64,000 nucleotides of DNA from Arenicola marina (GCA_964019135.1 OZ025253.1:10607059-10671058), one strand, 5' to 3'. Positions 47,371 through 59,760 are shown, counted from the stretch's first letter. Notes: generated from the letters alone by a model not told the origin. Program-made: numbers and translations.

Positions 47371-47830
47371 AGGTCTGCATCATGTCAAACCTTCATAACA
47401 AAGGAGCATGATGACTAATCCTTTGATTTTGCACTTTTGATTGCTCATCTTTTTATTTTGTACTTTTGGTGACTCATGTATTCAATCAAGAAAGATTGCA
47501 AAACGTGGTGCCGTCAACAGATTTGTTGAGGTAGTGTCGTCCTTGGACTTAATTCTATAGAACCGGAAGTCCCCTGTGGGTTGGAACAGAACCGGAAAAT
47601 GATCTCTAGCCTGTCTACATATACTGGCACACCACAGCCGGCAGCGATGGACAGTATGTACGGGAGGTTTAGGCCGTCTTTGGACACATGGCCACACGGA
47701 GCCAAGGAGCCTCATGGGACAATGGAATGAACGGATTATACATGCCTTGATACAGGTGGTATTTGAAACTCTAACCATTCGGTGGGCTTCTCTCGATTAC
47801 CACGACTCCTGTTATTGTGATATGATAGAC
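47370..47830 (-). repeat. Repeat D, copy 1 (D1)
   Basis: Matches 59170-59760: CATGTCAAACCTT (47383) against CATGTCAAGCCTT (59176), ATGATGACTAAT against ATGATGACTCAT, and a GGAGCCAA...GGGACAAT block (47699 against 59683). Overlapping minus frames of 63 and 98 codons are open in D1 but broken in D2, and no family is recognised. Confidence 0.55.
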
Positions 47831-47919
47831 TTCCATCGTATGTACCCAATTGGCAGCCTACCTAAACACACTCATACCAGAGGTGATACAAAAGGAACAG
47901 CGAAGAGGGAAGTCCAAGT

Positions 47920-48016
47920 GACATGATGCAGGAAGGACCATTGCTGTGGCACAAAGTCGTGTTGCTGGCAACGATCATGGCTATTGTGTACCAGTCAATA
48001 AAACTAACAGCAGAGA

Positions 48017-48062
<46 letters not shown>

Positions 48063-48990
48063 GGGACTGAGAGAGAGAGAGAGGGAGAGAGAGAGAGAGA
48101 GCGAGCGAGAAGGGGAGGGACTGAGAGAGAGGGAGAGAGAGCGAGAGAAATAAGGTGACGGGGAGAGATGTGCTAATTGGATGTTGCAGTAACGGGTTGG
48201 CTCATCACAATTGTGCACTGGGGGGGGGGGGGGGTGCGTAAGTCGCCACGAAGTGAGACAAACATATATACAATTGAAGAAGTACATCTTAAACACCTTT
48301 AAACGCAGGCTATTAACAGCTGGTCCTGTAAGACATATGCTGCTTGCATCACAGTTCAAACGGAGCTGTTTGTCTGCTGATCAATTGATGGAACACCGTG
48401 TGTTTTATGTTCGTTTTAAGTGAAGTATCATGTCATTTGAAACATTTAGGGACCGGCGGCAAATGGTTTCTTTTGCGCACTTTGGGGGTGATTTCCAGGT
48501 CGGGAGTGTAGAGAGGATCTTCCTTGCCGAAGGCTGTTTTGAATGAAGTGTTAAATGTCTGTTTCGCGTGACCAGGCCATCCGTATGAATCTCGTGAGAA
48601 CAGTTGTATTTGTCTCTTTGTACTTCTCTGTCGCTCGCTCGTCAGCGGGTAAGTTACACTGCTCTGACATGGTGCGATGACAAGAACATCGCCATAAAGG
48701 GAATGCAATAGGGGATGGCAAAACCAGATAAACACACCCTGTTGGCAGTTTGTCTTGAGAACGACGACCGTGCTTCGTGAATGCATCGACCATTACGAGA
48801 CTGAAACCGTGTCCGTTTCGACAGATCTAATTCGACCACGGGGTGGAACTCCCACAGACAAGATCCTGTAAATGACGGATGTTTCCCGGCTAGGTGCATG
48901 TTTAAACGCGCTGGCATCCCATAGTCATCGGTTCCCATCTCACTGTATGTTTCGTCTAAAAATCGATTGAGACATAGATTTGTCAAGCCG
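47920..48990 (+). repeat. Partial, diverged module C with GA microsatellite
   Basis: Keeps TGGCACAAAG, ATCATGGCTATTGTGTACCA and AATTGGATGTTGCAGTAACG, and then a region like the tail of the first kilobase of C. A (GA)n tract and a G run (48220-48233) lie inside. Minus frames of 80-117 codons at 48433-48986 are not recognised. Confidence 0.55.
48017..48150 (+). repeat. (GA)n microsatellite
   Basis: Long AGAGAG run with a few interruptions. The Arg-Glu frame on plus and the Ser-Leu frame on minus are by-products. Confidence 0.95.
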
Positions 48991-49220
48991 GGAAACGTGT
49001 TGACAGAGGAGAACTCATTTAAGTATGAACTACATCACCAGATGGCGCCAGCGCTCCGTGCAGTCCGCGGCTGAGCTGGGTCACGTCTCGCGGTCGTCTC
49101 GTCCTGCTTTCGGGACCAGTAGTCACGGTTATCAAGTTAAACATGCACTACACATAGAAATATCAATATTCCGGGCGAACGCAACCATAAGGATATATAA
49201 CATGACGTATGGTCGCTGAT

Positions 49221-49315
49221 CACGTGAGCGAGACTCATGTCGGCGAGACTCACGTGGGCGAGACTCATGTCGGCGAGACTCACGTGGGCGAGACTAACGT
49301 GGATGAGGCTCATAT
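49221..49315 (+). repeat. 15-bp array with CACGTG at 30-bp spacing
   Basis: Alternating units GAGACTCACGTGGGC and GAGACTCATGTCGGC. The palindrome CACGTG occurs at exactly 49221, 49251 and 49281, with a mutated copy (AACGTG) following. Confidence 0.85.
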
Positions 49316-50460
49316 TGAATATTATTTTTTACGATTTCTACAACAATCTTTTGATGAAAATGTATAACACAAACATGGATATATTGTTTTGTAACCGTAA
49401 CCATGTTAATTTTAGAACTGCCATATTGCAGTAATTAGGATTACAGCCCAGTGTCGGATTCTCAGCCGTAAGTAGCGGGCACTTCCTGGAGGCCAAACAT
49501 ATCAGACAACCAGGAGCTACAAATTAACTTAATGCTGGTATATAATCTAGGATAATCTATCAAACGCACCACGGAATATTCTCATGCGCTCACACAATCC
49601 AAGTAAAATTAACATTCAGCGGGGAAAAAGTCGTAACGGCGAAATTGCCATCACGAAACTTTCCATGGTAAAACCCAAATTCATGGTAAATTAATTACTG
49701 CATGGTTTCATTTGTCACCTGATAAGTTAAACTTTCCAAATTTATCAAAAACAAATAGATGTTAGCGCGTAAGATATCAGCACCTAAAATTAAAGTAATA
49801 TATTCCGTAATGTGTTGAATTACCAACCTCGTCCTCAACTAAGTATATTCTCTCTTAAATTTTAATCCTGAACGCCTGTGGGCTATCCCGACAGAATCAG
49901 TTTGGTCACCGGGGCAGCAGTTGAGGGCCGGCTTTATAATCCAGCGCCTGCTCGCTGTTCGGTATTTTGTGTGTGATGTCGACCGCGGCTCGCTATCACG
50001 TTCGCACGCGATATAAATTAACCGTACAGTTCTATGTTGAAGTTGTTGTTTTACAGACTCTCAGAGATATGAAACAAATATGTATCATCATTTTGAGATA
50101 ATTTTATTCCTGATGTAATTATATTGCTTTAAACAATATGTTGTGTTATTGGAGCACCCTCTTGGATAGTGGTTCTACATTGAATTATCTCTGTCATGGG
50201 GGACATGCATGATAAAAGTAGTCACCGTGTTCGAGTGGAAATTGTTTGCCTGGTCGCCTCTTTTCCATTTCTGTATGCATACGTACAAGTTCATATCTAT
50301 GCAGCATATAATACTTTATTTTATTGCTCACGTATGGCGTGCAAAAAATGGTGTGCAGCCGTTCTTAGAGACAGTGGGTTTTTACTTCCACAGCTGCAAA
50401 ATCCAGATTTCAAAAAGCATAATCGAACAAAATATCTAATCTTTACGCGCTGCATCTAAT
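49316..50460 (+). other. Stretch without recognised features
   Basis: AT-rich, single-copy-looking DNA. No repeat landmark, RNA gene or protein family is recognised. The short frames at 50196-50459 lack any family signal. Confidence 0.5.
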
Positions 50461-51220
50461 GTGTCGGTCGATGCATGTCGGCTTCATGCATCCTTCTTTA
50501 CCCGGCAGCATCCGCGTGGCCGGTCCCTGGTGGCAGGCCATACATGGCAGGTCCCACAAGGCAGGTCCCGCGTGGTAAAGAAACAGAAGGAAAAGGCAGG
50601 GACCCAACGGTTGTGTTCCGCGTCACTCAGCGGTCACGAGCTTGTAAATCCCCAAGGCCACCCGTCCTGCCATCCTATTGGCCGCCATTGTTGACCTCTG
50701 ACCCGCCCATCCGTCCCCCAGTCGTTAGCGATAACGTGTCGCGTCGTCATTCCGGATGTCGCTCGTCACCGCCACGACTCCTTCCGGTCCACTCAGCGGA
50801 CTCTCACTGCCCCAAGGTGTCGGACGGACAGCTAACAAATCATCATCTCCCCACCCCCTCTCCCGCCCACCTCTCTCCCGCCTCTGGTCGCCGTCGGCCA
50901 TTTTCAATCGATTTCGTCTTTATACTCTGTCATACAGCCCCATGTTAGACCCGCGTTTCGTTTCCCTAGCAGTCCCAATGGTAACCTTCCTTTCGAACCC
51001 CTATCATTCCGCCATCGTCCGCTTCAGTTTCTATATATCCCCCAGTCCTCTTCAGCCTTACCCTACTACCCTCACCCCCTCTCATGTGTCATGACATCCA
51101 GGGTCAGCGTTACTTTAGGAGGGTGTATACATGAATGACGTCACTCGCAGTCCCGTCGCCCCCAACAGCGCTATTTATAACTTAAACTATTTATTCCCAA
51201 CCCCAACTTATTTTAGCCCA
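50460..51220 (+). repeat. Module A, copy 5 (A5), 3' part only
   Basis: Begins within the block after the 13-bp array (GGCAGGCCATACATGGCAGG, 50533) and follows A3/A4 through CATTCCGGATGTCG (50748) and TTTCCCTAGCAGTCCCAATG to the start of the large arrays. The upstream four fifths of module A are missing. Confidence 0.8.
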
Positions 51221-52431
51221 ATCCCAACTCCCACCCCGATGCCGACCGCAACCCCTACCCCAACCCCAGCCCTAACCCCAATCCCAACTCCCACCCCGAT
51301 GCCGACCGCAACCCCTACCCCAACCCCAGCCCTAACCCCAATCCCAACTCCCACCCCGATGCCGACCGCAACCCCTACCCCAACCCCAGCCCTAACCCCA
51401 ATCCCAACTCCCACCCCGATGCCGACCGCAACCCCTACCCCAACCACAGCCCTAACCCCAATCCCAACTCCCACCCCGATGCCGACCGCAACCCCTACCC
51501 CAACCCCAGCCCTAACCCCAATCCCAACTCCCACCCCGATGCCGACCGCAACCCCTACCCCAACCCCAGCCCTAACCCCAATCCCAACTCCCACCCCGAT
51601 GGCGACCGCAACCCCTACCCCAACCCCAGCCCTAACCCCAATCCCAACTCCCACCCCGATGGCGACCGCAACCCCTACCCCAACCCCAGCCCTAACCCCA
51701 ATCCCAACTCCCACCCCGATGCCGACCGCAACCCCTACCCCAACCCCAGCCCTAACCCCAATCCCAACTCCCACCCCGATGCCGACCGCAACCCCTACCC
51801 CAACCCCAGCCCTAACCCCAATCCCAACTCCCACCCCGATGCCGACCGCAACCCCTACCCCAACCCCAGCCCTAACCCCAATCCCAACTCCCACCCCGAT
51901 GCCGACCGCAACCCCTACCCCAACCCCAGCCCTAACCCCAATCCCAACTCCCACCCCGATGGCGACCGCAACCCCTACCCCAACCCCAGCCCTAACCCCA
52001 ATCCCAACTCCCACCCCGATGGCGACCGCAACCCCTACCCCAACCCCAGCCCTAACCCCAATCCCAACTCCCACCCCGATGCCGACCGCAACCCCTACCC
52101 CAACCCCTACCCCAACCCCAGCCCTAACCCCAATCCCAACTCCCACCCCGATGCCGACCGCAACCCCTACCCCAACCCCAGCTCTAACCCCAATCCCAAC
52201 TCCCACCCCGATGCCGACCGCAACCCCTACCCCAACCCCTACCCCAACCCCAGCCCTAACCCCAATCCCAACTCCCACCCCGATGCCGACCGCAACCCCC
52301 ACCCCAACCCCTACCCCAACCCCAGCCCTAACCCCAATCCCAACTCCCACCCCGATGCCGACCGCAACCCCTACCCCAACCCCAGCCCTAACCCCAATCC
52401 CAACTCCCACCCCGATGGCGACCGCAACCCC
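51221..52431 (+). repeat. 60-bp telomere-like minisatellite, array 1 (~20 units)
   Basis: Each unit reads, in hexamers: ATCCCA ACTCCC ACCCCG ATGCCG and so on, that is ten degenerate C-rich hexamers. Variants are 72 bp long (two more hexamers) or carry GGCG for GCCG. All lengths are multiples of 6, so a Thr-Pro frame (51131-52603) and a minus Gly-Val frame both stay open. Being open on both strands argues against either being a real protein. The minus strand is G-rich with many GGG/GGGG runs. Confidence 0.95.
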
Positions 52432-52684
52432 TAGCAGTCCCAATGGTAACCTTCCTTTCGAACCCCTATCATTCCGCCATCGTCCGCTTCAGTTTCTATA
52501 TATCCCCCAGTCCTCTTCAGCCTTACCCTACTACCCTCACCCCCTCTCATGTGTCATGACATCCAGGGTCAGCGTTACTTTAGGAGGGTGTATACATGAA
52601 TGACGTCACTCGCAGTCCCGTCGCCCCCAACAGCGCTATTTATAACTTAAACTATTTATTCCCAACCCCAACTTATTTTAGCCC
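52432..52684 (+). repeat. 253-bp spacer between arrays 1 and 2
   Basis: A direct copy of 50967-51220 and of 53687-53939. It contains GAATGACGTCACTCGCAGTC, and its ATGAATGA is both the end of one array frame and the start of the next. Confidence 0.9.
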
Positions 52685-53686
52685 AATCCCAACTCCCACC
52701 CCGATGCCGACCGCAACCCCTACCCCAGCCCTAACCCCAATCCCAACTCCCACCCCGATGCCGACCGCAACCCCTACCCCAACCCCTACCCCAACCCCAG
52801 CCCTAACCCCAATCCCAACTCCCACCCCGATGCCGACCGCAACCCCTACCCCAACCCCAGCTCTAACCCCAATCCCAACTCCCACCCCGATGCCGACCGC
52901 AACCCCTACCCCAACCCCTACCCCAACCCCAGCCCTAACCCCAATCCCAACTCCCACCCCGATGCCGACCGCAACCCCTACCCCAACCCCTACCCCAACC
53001 CCAGCCCTAACCCCAATCCCAACTCCCACCCCGATGCCGACCGCAACCCCTACCCCAACCCCAGCCCTAACCCCAATCCCAACTCCCACCCCGATGGCGA
53101 CCGCAACCCCTACCCCAACCCCAGCCCTAACCCCAATCCCAACTCCCACCCCGATGGCGACCGCAACCCCTACCCCAACCCCAGCCCTAACCCCAATCCC
53201 AACTCCCACCCCGATGCCGACCGCAACCCCTACCCCAACCCCAGCCCTAACCCCAATCCCAACTCCCACCCCGATGCCGACCGCAACCCCTACCCCAACC
53301 CCAGCCCTAACCCCAATCCCAACTCCCACCCCGATGCCGACCGCAACCCCTACCCCAACCCCTACCCCAACCCCAGCCCTAACCCCAATCCCAACTCCCA
53401 CCCCGATGCCGACCGCAACCCCTACCCCAACCCCAGCTCTAACCCCAATCCCAACTCCCACCCCGATGCCGACCGCAACCCCTACCCCAACCCCTACCCC
53501 AACCCCAGCCCTAACCCCAATCCCAACTCCCACCCCGATGCCGACCGCAACCCCTACCCCAACCCCTACCCCAACCCCAGCCCTAACCCCAATCCCAACT
53601 CCCACCCCGATGCCGACCGCAACCCCTACCCCAACCCCAGCCCTAACCCCAATCCCAACTCCCACCCCGATGGCGACCGCAACCCC
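52685..53686 (+). repeat. 60-bp telomere-like minisatellite, array 2 (~16 units)
   Basis: The same unit as array 1, starting with a shortened 48-bp unit. The order of long, GGCG and GCTCT variants at its right end equals that at the right end of array 1, and its left end equals that of array 3. It is therefore part of a 1255-bp higher-order duplication. Confidence 0.95.
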
Positions 53687-53939
53687 TAGCAGTCCCAATG
53701 GTAACCTTCCTTTCGAACCCCTATCATTCCGCCATCGTCCGCTTCAGTTTCTATATATCCCCCAGTCCTCTTCAGCCTTACCCTACTACCCTCACCCCCT
53801 CTCATGTGTCATGACATCCAGGGTCAGCGTTACTTTAGGAGGGTGTATACATGAATGACGTCACTCGCAGTCCCGTCGCCCCCAACAGCGCTATTTATAA
53901 CTTAAACTATTTATTCCCAACCCCAACTTATTTTAGCCC
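53687..53939 (+). repeat. 253-bp spacer between arrays 2 and 3
   Basis: Same sequence as 52432-52684, offset by exactly 1255 bp. Confidence 0.9.
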
Positions 53940-55713
53940 AATCCCAACTCCCACCCCGATGCCGACCGCAACCCCTACCCCAGCCCTAACCCCAATCCCA
54001 ACTCCCACCCCGATGCCGACCGCAACCCCTACCCCAACCCCTACCCCAACCCCAGCCCTAACCCCAATCCCAACTCCCACCCCGATGCCGACCGCAACCC
54101 CTACCCCAACCCCAGCTCTAACCCCAATCCCAACTCCCACCCCGATGCCGACCGCAACCCCTACCCCAACCCCTACCCCAACCCCAGCCCTAACCCCAAT
54201 CCCAACTCCCACCCCGATGCCGACCGCAACCCCTACCCCAACCCCTACCCCAACCCCAGCCCTAACCCCAATCCCAACTCCCACCCCGATGCCGACCGCA
54301 ACCCCTACCCCAACCCCAGCCCTAACCCCAATCCCAACTCCCACCCCGATGGCGACCGCAACCCCTACCCCAACCCCAGCCCTAACCCCAATCCCAACTC
54401 CCACCCCGATGGCGACCGCAACCCCTACCCCAACCCCAGCCCTAACCCCAATCCCAACTCCCACCCCGATGCCGACCGCAACCCCTACCCCAACCCCAGC
54501 CCTAACCCCAATCCCAATTCCCACCCCGATGCCGACCGCAACCCCTACCCCAACCCCAGCCCTAACCCCAATCCCAACTCCCACCCCGATGGCGACCGCA
54601 ACCCCTACCCCAACCCCAGCCCTAACCCCAATCCCAACTCCCACCCCGATGCCGACCGCAACCCCTACCCCAACCCCAGCCCTAACCCCAATCCCAACTC
54701 CCACCCCGATGCCGACCGCAACCCCTACCCCAACCCCAGCCCTAACCCCAATCCCAACTCCCACCCCGATGCCGACCGCAACCCCTACCCCAACCCCAGC
54801 CCTAACCCCAATCCCAACTCCCACCCCGATGCCGACCGCAACCCCTACCCCAACCCCAGCCCTAACCCCAATCCCAACTCCCACCCCGATGGCGACCGCA
54901 ACCCCTACCCCAACCCCAGCCCTAACCCCAATCCCAACTCCCACCCCGATGGCGACCGCAACCCCTACCCCAACCCCAGCCCTAACCCCAATCCCAACTC
55001 CCACCCCGATGGCGACCGCAACCCCTACCCCAACCCCAGCCCTAACCCCAATCCCAACTCCCACCCCGATGCCGACCGCAACCCCTACCCCAACCCCAGC
55101 CCTAACCCCAATCCCAACTCCCACCCCGATGCCGACCCCTACCCCTACCCCAACCCCAGCCCTAACCCCAATCCCAACTCCCACCCCGATGGCGACCGCA
55201 ACCCCTACCCCAACCCCAGCCCTAACCCCAATCCCAACTCCCACCCCGATGGCGACCGCAACCCCTACCCCAACCCCAGCCCTAACCCCAATCCCAACTC
55301 TCACCCCGATGCCGACCGCAACCCCTACCCCAACCCCAGCCCTAACCCCAATCCCAACTCCCACCCCGATGCCGACCCCTACCCCTACCCCAACCCCAGC
55401 CCTAACCCCAATCCCAACTCCCACCCCGATGGCGACCGCAACCCCTACCCCAACCCCAGCCCTAACCCCAATCCCAACTCCCACCCCGATGGCGACCGCA
55501 ACCCCTACCCCAACCCCAGCCCTAACCCCAATCCCAACTCCCACCCCGATGCCGACCCCTACCCCTACCCCAACCCCAGCCCTAACCCCAATCCCAACTC
55601 CCACCCCGATGGCGACCGCAATCCCTACCCCAACCCCAGCCCTAACCCCAATCCCAACTCCCACCCCGATGGCGACCGCAACCCCTACCCCAACCCCAGC
55701 CCTAACCCCAATC
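53940..55713 (+). repeat. 60-bp telomere-like minisatellite, array 3 (~29 units)
   Basis: The first nine units repeat array 2. The remainder is a separate expansion with private variants, such as GCCGACCCCT for GCCGACCGCA every four to five units. The array ends abruptly at AATCCGCTAATTTCGC and passes into module B3. Confidence 0.95.
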
Positions 55714-55729
55714 CGCTAATTTCGCCTAG

Positions 55730-58080
55730 CTAAACTAACCCTCACCTTCATCCTGTACTCTTTCCGCTCCTCATCCCGTCATCCGGCTTGCACTCGTTTT
55801 GTTGCGTAACACAGCTTATCAGAGACCGCCACCAACACCTGAATCCTGATCTTACCACCTGTACAGACCCTGTTCAATATATAGGTTCATTCCATCCGCT
55901 GGACGCACTCACTTTTAGCGCATGGGACAGACTGTTACATCAATTAGGCCTTCGGTTGTCCGAGTGGAAGTAAAACTACTGCTTCCTCCGCGGCTCTAAT
56001 AATACTCTGGCGACTCTTGATGGCTCCATTGTTAGGCTGTTCAAAGTTATTGAGTGTCTGTCCAAACCGACCGAAAGGTCACACCGGGCGAGTCTCACTC
56101 CAGTCCTGGCCGACTTTATTCGTCTTTGACAGCCAGCCTCGTTAACTTTACCTCCACATCCACCTATAACTGCCACCCTCCGCCTATAACCCCCACCCAG
56201 CAACCCCATCCCACCCCAGCCCGCCCACTATGGCATAATCAGCTAATGGCAGACTCCCTTATACTATTTCCTTTTGTTCAGTGACAGTAAAGCAGCGTCT
56301 TTTAATACATATACGTGGGACAAAATGTGATATTATATTGATTTTTCATGACAAAAACGGATTCCGCGAACAAAATTGCATTTCCGTTATTTCAATCAGT
56401 TCGATTGCTTCTTTCGACCTATTTGGGGTCGAACCCAGTTTATTTCCGTTGCTAATTTTATTTCCGTGTTTAGTCTTTCGCGGCTTAGGCCGTGGACTGG
56501 TGATCAGACCTTGCTTACGCTTGGGCTCAAAGCTGCCACATACACCAAATGAAGTGTCTACTTTACTACGCAAAACCTGTAGTTACGGCAGTCACAGAAT
56601 CGCTAGCCAGAACACTACAAAAGGGTACCGTCGGGACTACTTTCACTGGCGAACAGTCTCCTCCCATAATCTAACTGAAATGTATACGACATGGGAACGC
56701 ACACAACAGCGCTATAAAGTAGCCACGATTACCAAAAACGTTGAATGCAGACACGATTTCCAGGCAGAATAGGTGCATTTTTTGTGTTGTATTGAAATTG
56801 AGGGTTTTGTCAGGAAAGCAGACGATAGGAGTAAATGGTGGGAACCAGGCCCCGGGACGAAATGATGATAGCGCAGACGAAGGAACGGAATAGCGGGATG
56901 GGAGGTCCCAAGCTGATCGAATGGCGGAGAGGTGTAAGACGGAATACAGATCAGAAAGCGAACTTCAGATTTACACAGATCCGCAGAGATGTGAAGAAAC
57001 CGGAACCCATACGACGGAAGGAAATGACGTCAGGAAGGAATGGAACCAAGCCCGATGACAGGACTCGCTGATGGTGAAGTATGTGACAGAAAGGAAGGTG
57101 GAGAGAAAAGACAGACGACCGCGCCGAAAGGTCGCAAAGAACAGACGACAGAGCCGAATGGCGGGAAAGCCCATAACTGAAGGTAAACAGCAGTAAAAAC
57201 GCTTAACACAATGAATCACAAACGGTATGTTAATATGGTTCTTGAAGTCATCAATGAATAGCGGTAGCATCAGACAGCTCGTCTTATAAACTACACGCCA
57301 CGTTTGTAGCCATTAAATGTCATCATAACACCGGAAAGTGCATCGCTATTCTGCCCATGTTTACATTTTGACCGACGAGGCAAATATATAATATATTTTA
57401 TAAAGACAATTGTCAGGTTTTCTTCTCAAACTGCCTCTTTATTTTGGTTCCCATGCCCATGTGTACGTTGTTATACATTCTCAGAAACAGGTTCATCCAA
57501 CGTTTTTTTCTGCTACATGGCCAAGGTGAACGAACTATTAGTTGCATTCGTCCATCTATGGCTTTGACCTTTCGGCCCGCAACTGCGAATTGACGGGTGA
57601 TTGATTGATTGAGCTTATTGCATCTCAAGCATATTACGCGAGACCCTTAACAAAAGACAGCCCTTTATCATTGTGAGGAAGCCGATGGCGCCATAATTAG
57701 TCTCATCACTCGTCATTCGCTTCCTTTGAGACACATGACATCCAGATATGCCTTCGTTACTTCCGGTTACTGAAGGTAATCTATTTAAGACTGACCTCTT
57801 GACCTTGAGACGTTTTTGCTGGCATGGCTCGTGTAGTTTCCTTTAGGCATGATTCGCAAAAACATCAATATCATATTCATTTTCCTTGGGGCGTCTTGCC
57901 CTCATTAGCTGGGGAGAAGGTCGCCCAGTGCCACCAATCATGTCCCATAATTTCACAGGGCCCACCATTCTCGCCACGACGAACACTCATCCATCCACTA
58001 ACCCCCACGCCAACCCTGAAGTTCTTCCCGTCATAGGCCTTTCATCAGTACTAGGGCAATGCCAAGGGAAGTAGCTTTAC
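55730..58080 (+). repeat. Module B, copy 3 (B3)
   Basis: Uninterrupted B module: GTCTGTCCAAACCGACCGAA (56057), AACGTTGAATGCAGACACGA (56736), CGGAATAGCGGGATGGGAGG (56886), GACCTCTTGACCTTGAGACG (57795; the empty site for the Kolobok-type element) and CACGACGAACACTCATCCAT (57975). No intact gene. Confidence 0.8.
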
Positions 58081-58199
58081 TCAAATCATCAATAAATTGA
58101 ATGTCCATTATTGCACATCGAAATCTTTTCCGGAGGAATCTTTCCGAAGAATTGATTACTTTTTGCTGGTATTTAATATCGGTATTTAACACACATGCG

Positions 58200-58490
58200 T
58201 TAAATACAGTATGAAGTGCCGTGTGAAAAGTTTGAAAAACTCAATTTGCCGTCGCACGAAGAAGATTCCGGTGCGCGACAATACAAAATGGACAACGATT
58301 TGTAAAGACCATGTGAAGAGAGTACCATTCCGGAGGTCAGGAGTGTGGCAAGAACTCAAGAAAGCCTCTCAGTCCATGTTTTCCTGATGGCTTCAGATGT
58401 TATGGATGGAGGTAGATTTTCCAGCTTCACGTGACCGGTTTATCGCAGTGATCCAGGCCATGCTTGATTAATGCTCACGGATCGTGGAAC
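58200..58490 (+). repeat. Module C fragment
   Basis: AACGATTTGTAAAGACCATG and ATGTTATGGATGGAGGTAGA match C1-C3. The middle of the module, including the place of the DUF4806 element, is deleted. Confidence 0.6.
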
Positions 58491-58494
58491 ACCT

Positions 58495-58882
58495 GAAACG
58501 ATGTATTTTTCATTCATCAGACCTGTACTCGAATATGCATGTGTTGTGTGGGCCGGGTGTTCTCAGTATGAGTCAGACAAATTAGAATCGGTACAGATAA
58601 GGCTAGACGCATTGTAAGTGGTGCAATCAAATGCGCAAACCGCACTCAGGTGCACAATGAACTGGGATGGGAAACCCTGTCACAAAGAGGGATAGATTCA
58701 AACTTATTTTGTTTCACAATTTGTTTTTAACCAGGCACCTTCCTGTGTGTAGTTTACTTCCTATGTCCGTGCCCGACCGCACTCAATATGGTTTACGTTG
58801 TGCTAGCCCACTTAATATTATGCAAGTTAATACAAGGTTGTCAACGCTTTACAAATCATTTCTACCTAGCGCAATACGTTAA
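58495..58882 (+). pseudogene. Non-LTR retrotransposon reverse transcriptase tail, decayed
   Basis: The frame from about 58498 reads FIRPVLEYACVVW and then QYESDKLESVQ, the well-known segment after the catalytic core of LINE-type reverse transcriptases. It shifts frame near 58601 to ARRIVSGAI and ELGWETLSQR, and shifts again near 58690 to RDRFKLILFHNLF, ending FLPSAIR before TAA at 58880. At least two frameshifts and the loss of everything upstream (no YxDD motif) show a dead, 5'-truncated copy, the usual fate of such elements. The clade is probably of the CR1/Jockey type, but this cannot be settled here. Confidence 0.8.
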
Positions 58883-59169
58883 CCCAACAGATAGCTTTAT
58901 ATTCTCAGAAGTTGGCAATACATAAAATCCTTAACTCCATTTTCCTGATCGTTTTTGTATCAACGATCCTTTTACGCCAGGCTTGTGCGATTGACTCCAG
59001 AGAAACTATTGCGCAAGTTAGTCTAGTGATATTGTTTCCGAAATAATTCTGAATATTTAAAATGCTTACAAGCTGTTTTTGAGTCCCCTCTATCAGGAAT
59101 TTCATTTTAATGGATCGAAAGGCAGGAAATAACATTTGCAATTGCTCATTTCAACATTTAACTTTAAGA

Positions 59170-59760
59170 CATGCAGCATGTCAAGCCTTTATAAAGGCAT
59201 GATGACTCATCTTATATTTTGAAGTTTTGATGGCCCCAATATTACATCAGGAAAGTTTGAAACACTTCTGTCGTCAAATTATTTTTTCATGTGATACTCT
59301 CCTTGTACACGCCGAGGGTATGAATGTGACCTAGGATGCTATTTGACCAGTCTATACCTGCATGCCACTGGGAGCGATATAATAATAAATACAACAACAA
59401 CAATCTGGTTTACTTCCAACCGTAGACACCAGGCCCATGGTGCAAAATAGAAACATTTAATGTGTAAGAAAGTAGAACATTTTGCCAACAGGGACCCAAA
59501 TGCGAAATACCTTGACAAAAATAAGTTTGTTCATACAATTTAGCTGTACATTGGACAACTAGGGCTTGGTTATTGTTTCTTTATCATCAGAAGATATTAA
59601 ATTGCACCAATTTGCAAGGTTGTTGATACGAACCAAATTGATAGATGTTTTAAGCAATCTTAGGCCCCACATGGGCCACTCGGAGCCAATGAACCGTTGG
59701 GACAATAAGATGGGCTGATGACACGGCCATGACACAGGGTAGCAACCCATCTAAAAGATG
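59170..59760 (-). repeat. Repeat D, copy 2 (D2)
   Basis: Diverged copy of 47370-47830 (see landmarks there). The frames open in D1 are closed here. Confidence 0.55.

Noticed and set aside
47923..48158. Arg-Glu-rich frames
   Set aside because: Direct translation of a (GA)n microsatellite.
48433..48986. Cluster of 80-117-codon minus frames
   Set aside because: Three overlapping frames in different phases, no family signal, and they lie in a diverged C module.
51208..52443. Gly-Val-rich minus frames of 341-578 codons
   Set aside because: Mirror image of the Thr-Pro repeat; the unit has no stop on either strand.
51221..55713. True telomere
   Set aside because: The hexamers are degenerate and locked in a 60-bp unit, and unique module DNA follows on both sides, so this is interstitial.
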